Below, piece by piece: positions 55,308 to 64,000 of a stretch of DNA of 64,000 nucleotides. The position numbers and the translations under genes were made by a program. Every line of letters starts with the position of its first letter. The first letter of the stretch is position 1. The stretch spans positions 1,235,613 to 1,299,612 of the forward strand of contig MNCI01027046.1 in the NCBI GenBank assembly GCA_015680685.1, written 5' to 3'. This DNA comes from Gnetum montanum (lineage: Eukaryota > Streptophyta > Gnetopsida > Gnetales > Gnetaceae). The notes beneath the pieces were generated by a model that saw only the letters and a list, made by a program, of their open reading frames with translations, made no database searches and had not been told where the DNA came from.

Positions 55308-56330
55308 ATGGGGTTGGACAATTAAATAAGGGCCTTCCCACCTAGTTGTTAACTTCCATGAAAATTTATGTAATCTCATATTATAAAGAAGAATTTTATC
55401 ACCTATAGAAATGTTTTTTTAAAGAGACTCTTATCATGTAATGTTTTCATTTGCTTCTTTACAATTTTTTGTTTATCAAGAGCATGTAGCCACATTTCAT
55501 CAAGTTTGTGAAGTTAATTGATTCTAGTGACTTTGTTCATGTCTTCATCAAAATTAAGTTGTTGGGCTAACAACAAAGACTGATATTTAAGTTCAATAGG
55601 TAATAGACATAACTTACCATAAACTAATTAATAAGGTGAATCTCCTAAAATTGGTTTATAGGTAATCTAATAAGCCCAAAGTGCATCTTACAATTTTTTA
55701 AACCAATCCTTCCCTTTAGTACATATAGTTTTTGTTAATATATTCAAGATAATTCTATTAGCATTCTCTACTTGACCATTTGTTTGAGAATGATAGGTAG
55801 TAGCTATCTTATGTTGGATACCACAAGACTTAAGGAATTTTTCCATGATTTTATTGACAAAATGGGTTTTTTGATCACTAATGATTGCTCGTGGAGTTCC
55901 AAAATGTGTTAAAATATTTTTTCTAAGGAATGCTACAACTACCTTAACATCATCTATTGGGGTGGCTTTTTCTTCTACCCATTTGATAACATAGTTAATA
56001 CAAACCAAAATGTATTAACATCCATTAGTGGTGGAAATGGTCCTAAAAAGTCTATACCCCATACATCAAATGGTTCTATTATTAAAATTGGTTTTAAGGG
56101 CATTTCATATCTTTTTGTTATGGCTCCCATTCGTTAACATTTATCACACTCTTGCACATACTTATGTGCATCTTTAAAAATTGAGGGCCAATAAAATCCA
56201 CTTTAGAAGATTTTTATAGCAGTACATTTGCTATCAAAGTGGCCACCCCCTAAATCATCATGGCACATTTGTAGAATTTCTTATTGTTCATTCTCAGCCA
56301 CACATCTTCTTGCTATGTTATCTTTACATA
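55308..56330 (-). pseudogene. T6 integrase, main part (Athila-type)
   Basis: Minus strand. Gly-Ile-Asp-Phe-Leu-Gly-Pro-Phe (about 56055), Ile-Ser-Asp-Gln-Lys-Thr-His-Phe (about 55870) and Gly-Gln-Val-Glu-Asn (about 55770) give Asp, Asp, Glu, all kept. A zinc segment precedes it near 56150 with a stop. The Thr-Pro-Ile-Asp-Asp-Val-Lys-Val-Val-Val and Phe-Gly-Thr-Pro-Arg-Ala-Ile runs are typical of Athila. It ends Trp-Glu-Gly-Pro-Tyr-Leu-Ile-Val at T7. Frame is open for 106 codons at 55688-56008 and broken elsewhere. Confidence 0.85.
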
Positions 56331-57900
56331 TTCGATAGAGATACAAACTACTTCAAATGTACCTAAATATGGTGCATAAGAAAGATTTCTTTTTTCCTTA
56401 GTCCAAGTGGCAAAGGTTTTCATAATGGCTAGATAATTGGCTATATTAGCAAACCAAGAATCCTTTCCTTTGGAAAAAAGTTGTTCATTAGGAAATTTAT
56501 CATGAAGACTCATTGTGTTCGATTCTCATCGGTAGTTTCTGGCCTTGAAAGAGTATCTACTAGTACATTTTCCCTACCTCTTTTATCAAAAATATCTAGG
56601 TCAAATTCTTGGAGTAATAAGCACCATCTCATTATTCTTTCATTTTCTATGTTTTTGGTAGCTAAGAATTTAATGGTTGAATGATCAGTATATACTCTAG
56701 TTTTATATCTTATTAAATAATGTCTAAATTTATCTAGAGCATATACAATGGCTAATGATTCTTTTTTTGTAGTTGTATAATTTACTTGGGCTTGGTTAAA
56801 CTTTTGGACACATAATAAATCACTCGTGGTTTATGATTAATGTATTGTTCTAAAATTGCCCCTACTGCTATGTCATTAGTGTCACACATTAAATCAAATT
56901 GATAATCCCAGTTAGGTGCATCTAATATAGGGGCTATGGTTATTCTTTTTTTCAATTCCAAGAATGCTTTTTGGCAATCATTAGTCCAAACAAATGAAAC
57001 ATATTTTTCTAAGAGCATGTATAATGGTTTAGCAATTTTTGAAAAGTCTTTGATAAACCTTCTATAATACCTAGCATGTCCTAGAAAAGATCGAAGAGTC
57101 TTTAAATTAGTTGGAGCTAGAAGTATAGATATGACTCTTGTTTTCTCATCATCCATCCTTATCCCATCTTTAGAAATAATGTGTCCTAACACTATGCCAC
57201 TTGTAACCATCAAGTGACTCCTTTCCCAACTTAATTTTTAACTTTTTATTAATACATCTATCTAGGACATGTTTGAAGTGTTGCAAAGTTTCATCATAAG
57301 TATTCCTATAGACAGAAAAATCATCCATAAAAACTTCAATATAATCTTCCAACATATCAGAAAATATTAAAATCATGACTCTTTGGAAAGTAGCTGGTGC
57401 ATTACAAAGGCCAAAAGGCATTTGTCTCTAGGAAAAAGTTCCATAAGGACATGTAAAAGTTGTTTTATGCTGGTCTTTAGGGGCAATGGCTACTTGATTG
57501 TATCCACTAAATTCATCCAAAAAATAAAAGTATTCATGTCCTTATAACTTTTTGAGAATTTGATCTATGTATGGTAATGGAAAATGGTATTTTGGTTTAA
57601 CCTTCTATAATTCACACAAACTCTCCATTTTTCATCCTTTTTTTGGAACTACAGTAATGGGGCTTACCCATTGACTATCAACTATTGGATAAATAATCCC
57701 TTCTTTCCAAAGTTTTTAGATTTCATCCTTAATAATTTCTTTTAAGGTTGGATTAATTTGTCTTGGGGGAATTCTTATTGGTTCTACATTGTCCTCTAGA
57801 TATATATGATGTTGGCAGATGTTGGGTGAGATTCCTTAGTGAAGGTCCTGATAACTCCATGCAAATGCCTCAAACTTTCAATGCTAAACTTCTAATAATT
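56331..57900 (-). pseudogene. T6 reverse transcriptase and RNase H
   Basis: Minus strand. Met-Pro-Phe-Gly-Leu-Cys-Asn-Ala-Pro-Ala-Thr-Phe-Gln at 57421 and the polymerase box Phe-Met-Asp-Asp-Phe-Ser-Val-Tyr near 57330, intact. Gly-His-Ile-Ile-Ser and Phe-Leu-Gly-His-Ala-Arg-Tyr-Tyr-Arg-Arg-Phe-Ile follow (57180-57060). RNase H starts near 56950 and continues with stops. The upstream finger region (57900-57430) is also readable but shifted. Single RNase H, consistent with Athila. Confidence 0.85.
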
Positions 57901-58078
57901 TCTTTTCTTCTTCATTAGCAAGTTGGAAATTTATTATTAATGGTTTATTATGATCTAGGAAAACATAATTAAGTGTACTAGGTAGTTCTCTAAGATCCAA
58001 GGAATCTTTATTTGTTGGTTGAATTATTTCTCCAATATTCCCTGAGCCCAATTTTAAAATTTGGTATAGGAGATCTTC

Positions 58079-58800
58079 TTATTCTTTAGTTGATGGACTT
58101 AAAGTTCCTTCCTCAAAATTATTTAATACTAAGGTTTCCCTATCGTGTGCCATTATTGAAGTGTATAAAGTGTAGAGCATTCTTTCTTCCTTCAAGTCTA
58201 CATTTAAATGATCTTCTTTTACCTTATCATATATATTTAGTGTCAATGTTAGATTTGCAAAGGAGAGTTGAAGTTGTCTAGATCTACAATTAATTACCAC
58301 ATCAGTTGTTGCTAACCAAGGTCTACCTAATATAATAGTAAAACAATTAGGATCTTTTACTTCCAAAACAACAAAGTCAATTGGGTGTTTTCCTTTTTCT
58401 ACCTCAATTATCAAGTCCTCTACTATTCCTATGGATTTTACATTTTAACCATCAGCCAATGGTATTGTCATGTTTACTCCTTTGATATCTTGTATATCAA
58501 GTGACCTAGTAATTTCAAGATGCATGATATTAATACTAGCTCCTAAATCCAGTCAGGAATTTTTGATCACTTGGCCATTTATTTTGATTGGAATTGTAAA
58601 GACTCTAGGATCTTGGTATTTTGGAATCTCATGATTTTGTATAAGTTGAGAAATATTGTCAATCAAATAAACTTGTTTAGGAATTTTTTTCTTTCTTCTC
58701 CTAGTGCATATTTCCCTTAAGTGTTTGGCATAGAGTGGTGTGCCTTTTACTGCTTGTTCTAAAGGGATATGCAAATACAATTCACTAAACATTTTTTCAA
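58079..58800 (-). pseudogene. T6 aspartic protease and upstream linker
   Basis: Minus strand. At 58792 the frame has the Athila-type linker (Leu-His-Ile-Pro-Leu-Glu-Gln-Ala, then a Lys/Arg-rich stretch). The active site reads Asp-Leu-Gly-Ala-Ser-Ile-Asn just after a stop near 58553; Leu at the second position is normal in Athila. Ile-Leu-Gly-Arg-Pro-Trp-Leu-Ala-Thr lies near 58325. Confidence 0.82.
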
Positions 58801-59445
58801 GATCGGCTTTGGTTATGAAGTCTTCTTGTAATCATTTAGGAAAAGAAGGTAAAATTGGTTGTCTAGAGAGTAATGGCTATTCTTTTTTCCTAGTTGGTTG
58901 ATCTTCCTTATTTACTATTTGTGGCTAATTTTTTTCTTATGTCCTTACCTCCTAAAACCTCACCTCCTTTTAGGGTTTAGGTTTAATTGTTTTTCCACTT
59001 CTTGTAGTGATGGAATGTAATTACTCCTTACCCTTTCTTTGGGATGTAGGATTTGGTTTAGGTTGGGATGGTAATTCATTTTTTGTTAAGTCCTTGAATC
59101 TCCTTCTAGTCTCACTCATGAATTGTCTACTTTTTTTCTATGAAGAAAGTAAGGCTTTAGGTGAGTTTATCCAAGTGGTCATTAGTTGGATTATTAAAAG
59201 GCCTAAAGTTATTTTGAGGGTATTATTGTTGGTAAAATGGTCATTGAGGAAATTTCATTATTGGTTGGCTTTTAAATTGTTAAAAAGCCTTTACCAACTC
59301 TTGCATTTCCTCTTGATAATAAGACAAGGTTGGGTAGGTTGTTTAGTCATGTTGGGGACTACTAAAAATGTTGCACATTTTACCTTGAATTCCATGAGCT
59401 TGTTTTTTAATTAATCATGTCAACTCATCTACTTTTTTTATTTAA
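58801..59445 (-). other. T6 gag-protease spacer
   Basis: A 135-codon plus-strand open stretch at 59007-59414 is taken as chance. The minus strand reads as a low-complexity Lys/Gln/Pro linker with stops. Confidence 0.4.
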
Positions 59446-60520
59446 TTATTTTATTTTTTGAGTCATGCCTTGCATAATATTGGGTTTTGGCCAATGTTTA
59501 CTTTGATCTACTAACGAATCTATGATTCCCCAACCATCTTCCGAGGTCATATTTAAAATATTTCCTCCACATGCAAAGTCAAAATTTTTCCTACAATAAG
59601 GTAATAAGCCTTCTACAAAGATTTGAATTAATTTATGGGCTCGAAATCCATGGTTTGGATTTTTTAAGCATAATTCTTTAAATTTATCAAAGGTACTCTC
59701 ATAGTCTTCATCCTCATGTTGCAGAAAACTCATTAATTTCTTCCTTAATGAATACAACTTATCATTAGAAAGAAATCTTTGTAGAAAAGCATTCTTAAGT
59801 TCATCCCATGAACTAATTTGTGTTCTAAGGGTTTGTAGCCAAAAATCAACTTTGTCCTTTAAGGTTGATTTAAAGGCAATCATCTTAGTTCGATCCCCAC
59901 TCTAAGGTGCTAACATGGCTAATGTTGTTTCAAATTCTCGTAGGTGGGTAATCAGATCCTCATCATTTATTCCTTTAAAGATAGGTAATATATGAATATT
60001 TTTAACCTCTACATCTCTTCCTTATGGAAAAACTAATGGTCCTTAAGGTATAATGGATATTATTTGATCTAGGTAGAGCTAACCAATTGGAACATTGGAA
60101 CTCAAACTACCAAAGGAGAGAGAAATTGAACCTAAGGAAAATGAGGAGGTGTATGATGTGAAGATGTTCCCATCATGTAAGTAGAAGTTTGTAAATTCAA
60201 AGTACTCACTAGTTACTATTGGTGTTACTATAGGATTTGGTATAGAAATAGAGATTGGTGGTGGAGTTTGTAAATTCAAAGTACTCACTAGTTGGGTAAT
60301 ACCTCCAATTATGGTCACATAAGTTGATATTAGGGTAGTACTTAAATTTTGAGGCCCTGCCCCTATAGTTGAACTCATGGTTGTAGTTGAAATATCAAAT
60401 AGAGAATTAATAGATAAGGAAGAATTATGTTGTGTTTTTTCTTTGGGATTTTGTGTTGTCAAAGGGGAAGAAAATTTAGATCTTGATTGTATTGGTTCCT
60501 TGTAGTCTTATTTTTGAGTG
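59446..60520 (-). pseudogene. T6 gag
   Basis: Minus strand. 59883-59446 encodes the capsid-like gag core: Asp-Lys-Val-Asp-Phe-Trp-Leu, Trp-Asp-Glu-Leu-Lys-Asn-Ala-Phe-Leu, then Cys-Leu-Lys-Asn-Pro-Asn-His-Gly-Phe and Phe-Ala-Cys-Gly-Gly-Asn-Ile, all Athila-like. The N-terminal 127-codon stretch (60462-60079) is Ser/Thr/Pro-rich. It carries a 28-bp direct repeat (GTTTGTAAATTCAAAGTACT near 60187 and 60266). Stops separate the two parts. Confidence 0.8.
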
Positions 60521-60944
60521 ACCTTTGTACATTTATTAAGGCTAAAAGTGCTCCTAGAAGGTTGAATTTGTGTTGGTTTCTTTGGTTACTTTGTTGGTTT
60601 CATTTAACAAGAACACTCTTCGTTAGTGCATTCATGGCCTACCATTCTTAAGAATTTACAAACTAATTTAATAACTCCTGCTATCAGAACTTTAATTATA
60701 ACTTTTTAAATAGTTTTGGCTGGTTGTACGAAAAGAGGAGCTGATTCTTGGGATTTTTCCTTATTTTTGGATCTCTTATGCAAGAAAAACAAGTAAAAGA
60801 AACCATTTCGCAAATTACTTAATTAAAAGAAACATAAAATAAAATAAAATAAACAAAACAAAATAAAATAAAATGCACCTAGAATATGAAATTACAAAAT
60901 GAAATTAAAACATATAGAACTCTTAATGATGATTAACTTTGTCA

Positions 60945-60966
60945 GCCTCTTAACAACGATGCCAAA
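60945..60966 (-). other. T6 primer-binding site
   Basis: The minus strand reads TTGGCATCGTTGTTAAGAGG two bases after the LTR end. Related to the tRNA-Asp-type site at its first half. Confidence 0.6.
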
Positions 60967-60967
60967 T

Positions 60968-62070
60968 TGATGAGCCAAGCAAAATTCGGTGTTAGATACC
61001 TTTAAAATTTATCTTTCCTTTGTTGTAGAGAGTATCACCTCGTCTGTGACTAACTTGAAAGCCATATCTCATAGTGAAATGGTTTAAAGTCAAAAGATCA
61101 TCAAGACACTAAATAATTAGAATTGAATGTAATTAAATTCCACACTTATGACTATCACTCATAAGTAAAATCATAAGTTTTCACCCTAACTTATAACATT
61201 AAGTTCAAGAATGAGAAGGAATGAATAAATCAAAGTGAAATTATAAACATAAATTTCAAAGATCACAAGGGAGACTTTGCCAGATTTGCAATTTTGCCTT
61301 GCTATCTTAACAATGCAACAACTTTGATAGTCAGATGATTGACTTCAAGAATTGCCACAAGGCTCAACAAATATTCAATATGAATTATAAAAGCAATTAA
61401 TCTCAACTTGATGTGGAATTCTTTTGGGTATCAATTCCTTCTTCTCTTCTATTCTTTGGCCCCCTCAATAAAATGTGGGGTGTATTATTTATACCCCACA
61501 ACGTTCCAAAAATAAATAAATTAATAATGGATTGATAAAGTGCCAATCCATAAGAATAAAAGTAGGTACTAAGTTGGGTATCTTGAAAACTTCAAATTAG
61601 CATGGAATCTAGAAGTGATGGAGAGGGCATGCTAGCCACAAATGAATAGTAATGTTGATGAGGATGAAGTATTGGTGTTGCCAATAATGGACATGTGATC
61701 TTCCATAGGTGCCATAGTAGTGCACACCAAATGATCCATCCCAAGAATGTAACTTTCCCTCATTTACTGTTGTTGTCAAACGTGAATGTCATTTCTTTGG
61801 GAAAAAAGAAAAATTCTAGAAATACATGTTTAACTCATTGTAGCATAATCATAGGTCAATGAAGGAGCCACACACATACTAAAATCATAGGTTTGAGCAT
61901 CAAAGTTAATGTAGGTAAAGCCATCGTGAGTTTGGAGCTCATCTCTAGGGCTTTCATGTCTCGCGTACACTGCAGCTACATGCCTACAAAACATGACAGT
62001 GACATTATGGAGCCATCACGTTAGGGTAATTAGGCAAGTAGTAGAACATGCAGTTGTCCTTGTTGATGCA
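60968..62070 (-). repeat. T6 5' LTR, alignable part
   Basis: Starts TGATGAGCCAAGC like 40943. Minus-strand TATA box (GGTATAAATAATAC) near 61495-61482. Similarity to the other copy stops around 62070. The target repeat GGGGT expected from 40938-40942 is not found to the right, and T2 gag does not resume, so the outer edge is missing, truncated or beyond the window. Confidence 0.72.
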
Positions 62071-63062
62071 TAAATTTTGGATGCAACAATACCTAGAAAA
62101 GAAAATTTTTTTTAGGAGACTATTGCTTAGAATGCCTCCCGTATGTGTATGGAAACCTAGGAATAATCTTAGCTAGAGAGGGCTATGTGGCCTTTTGAAA
62201 ATAGTAAACTAAAAAAAGAAATTTCAATTGGAAAAAATTGGAATTTAGAATAAGTAACTGTTTAAAATTAAAAAAATACAATAGGTGACTAGAAAAAATA
62301 AATTTTTCCCTGGTCCCATTGCTACCACTATTCATGTTGTCGGTCCATTGTGGATGCCACCACAGCCAACACTACTTGTAGCCACCAAAAGAGGAATAGA
62401 GAAGAAGTTGGATCTTACGCTTCCAAGAGAGATTACTTGCTACTTTTGTTGTGCTGCTACATGTTTGGCACCACCCACGCTTCACCGTGCACACTAGTTA
62501 TGCTCGCGCGCCTAACTACCATTCACCATCAGCCTTCTATTCAAATTGGGAGGGAGAAAAGAGAGCACCACAGTCTATGTGTCTAGCTCTACAGATTCTA
62601 CCTACCAAACTACATTGCTGGAGAGAAGGAGAAGGCCAATGGAAACCAGATCTAATCTCCTATTGGCCATCCCTATTTTCCATGTGTGTTGTAGGCATGC
62701 AACAGAAACTGTCATGTGTATGCCTGTTGCGTACGTGAGCTGCTACCACCCTAAAAGAAAGAAAGAAACCTGTTGTCTACTAGCAGACTTCCTAGGATCT
62801 AATCTTACCCTGTTGGAGAGGAAGTAGGCCCCCACTCCATGGGAGACCAATGATTCTGCATCAAGGGTGCAACCATCCTTTATAGTGGCTAGTTTCTTAG
62901 AGTTAGTTATAGCCACTCTCTTGCTGCTGTCATCAGTTTTGTCCATGTCCCACGTAACGTCCTTGCCAACCGCCTGTAATTGTAGCCACACTCTCACCTT
63001 TCATGCACATTCTCTTGAAATGTCTGCCACTATTTAATGTCACTATTACAAGAGAGAGAAAC
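62071..63062. other. Unassigned sequence between T6 and T8
   Basis: Less AT-rich from 62300 to 62830. Overlapping plus-strand open stretches of 70-95 codons share no recognised motif and look like chance. No LTR end or target repeat is visible. Confidence 0.4.
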
Positions 63063-64000
63063 TTAACAACCATCACCAAGACTATATCCATTTTCCTCAT
63101 TATTATTACATTCTTCATCCGAAGACATATCTTCTTCAGAACTTGATAGAGAAGAAGTATCGCTAGATCCATTGCTAGAAGATTTACTTGCATAATGAAC
63201 ACTAGATAACTCATTATCAAATTCAATATCAAGAAAGTTGAACACAATTAGGTCACTTTCATCCTCATCTTCTGCTAACTTAGTGTCTTGATGTTTATGC
63301 TTTCTACTTTTCCTTTCTTCCTTGATGTTAACTCTTGTCAAGGCTTTTTCAAGCTTCACTATTTTGTTAGACATATCTCTCATTAATTGTCCTTTTTCAT
63401 ATTCTACTCTTTCATGTTCTTGCTCTATCTTAACGCGAGATGGACCTGGTAAAGCTTTAAATTAGGCAAAATCTTGCATAGGAATCATAACTCTTTCTTC
63501 TCTTTTTTGAATTGCAATGTTTTCTTCAGGATTCAAGTTCAACTGTTTTTCTAATTGTATAGCTTCACTAAAGTTGTCATTTAGTGTAGTTAAGTTTGGA
63601 GTTCTCCTTAACCAAATTGAGATGTTGGGGTTAACAACCTTAAGATAAGTTTCTTTAAGCATCTCTTCTGATGGTCTATATTGTCTTTGAAAGAGTCCAC
63701 AAATTCATTGAAACTTGATGTTAAAATCTCTAATTGACTCTTTAACTCCTTGCTTAGCTTGTATCAGCCCTTAGTATAGTTGTTGTTGATCTAATTGATT
63801 ACCAAATTGCGCCAAGAAAATATTCTTCATGTCATCCCAACTTGTAATACTATTACTTGGTAAGTTCGAATACCAAATCTGAGCCATATCCTTTAAATTT
63901 GATACAAACAACCTACAAGCTTGATCTTGATGTTGAATATTTGCGTGAGCCAAAGCTAACTCAAACATGTGAATATATTCTTCAGCTAAATAAGCTTTTC
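63063..64000 (-). pseudogene. T8 gag, orphan fragment
   Basis: Minus strand, three open stretches separated by stops. From the right edge: Ala-Cys-Arg-Leu-Phe-Val-Ser-Asn-Leu, Ala-Gln-Ile-Trp-Tyr-Ser-Asn-Leu-Pro and Trp-Asp-Asp-Met-Lys-Asn-Ile-Phe-Leu-Ala-Gln-Phe, a retrotransposon gag core. Then a Leu/Glu segment, and from 63383 a Lys/Arg coiled coil followed by an acidic Ser-rich tail. No pol follows to the left, so it is truncated there. Lineage not assigned. Confidence 0.7.

Noticed and set aside
59007-59414. 135-codon plus-strand open stretch
   Set aside because: It lies opposite the T6 gag-protease linker, is Leu/Phe-rich and has no motif; most likely a shadow of A/T-rich sequence.

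Overview
This is nuclear DNA of a land plant, probably one with a large, repeat-rich genome such as a gymnosperm. The organism call is inference; it rests on GT-AG introns of 75-460 nt, plant Ty3/gypsy lineages (Tat and Athila), tRNA-Asp-type primer sites, and old retrotransposons decayed mainly by C-to-T changes. One host gene is clear: a DNAJC21/JJJ1-type J-domain ribosome-biogenesis factor on the minus strand (5653-7875, three coding exons). Nearly everything else is LTR retrotransposon nested inside LTR retrotransposon.

Layout, with elements called T1-T8 here. T1 (minus; LTR 2351-3279, gag running off the left edge). Host gene island 3280-8722. T2 (plus; 5' LTR 8723-9596) is the outer shell, and its gag is split twice. 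T3 (minus, 10004-40198, LTRs at both ends, 5-bp target duplication GTTGG) sits in T2 gag. T4 (plus, 11385-32388, target duplication GCCTT) sits in the second ORF of T3. T5 is an unresolved insertion (about 25264-28390) between the second RNase H and the integrase of T4. T6 (minus, Athila-type, from 40943 to at least 62070) also sits in T2 gag. T7 (plus, 45160-55307, target duplication ATGGG) sits in the integrase C-terminus of T6. T8 is an orphan minus-strand gag at the right edge. T1, T2, T3 and T7 form one family: LTRs beginning TGATGA or similar and ending TCATCA, a tRNA-Asp-like primer site and a His/Ser-rich gag. T3 and T7 also share an identical 17-nt purine-tract region before the 3' LTR.

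The most unusual object is T4, a Tat-lineage element (retropepsin, RT, RNase H, a second archaeal-type RNase H, integrase). Its protease and RT domains are 5.9 kb apart. That spacer carries, on the opposite strand, an apparently spliced multi-exon gene (22276 down to 17806) with its own TATA-like box. Five of its seven inferred exon junctions are phase-compatible. Exons 2 and 3 together read as an FCP1/NLI-interacting-factor (HAD) phosphatase-like domain in which both catalytic Asp motifs are lost. Later exons encode a helical domain and a coiled coil. Its premature stops fit C-to-T decay. Minisatellites with 39-, 47-, 37- and 30-bp periods mark the module boundaries of T4.

T3 also appears to lack pol, carrying gag plus a coiled-coil second ORF in its place. 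Assembly problems are visible at 11565-11621 (gap size too small), 20234-20327 (duplicated contig ends around one N) and 26908 (single-N join).
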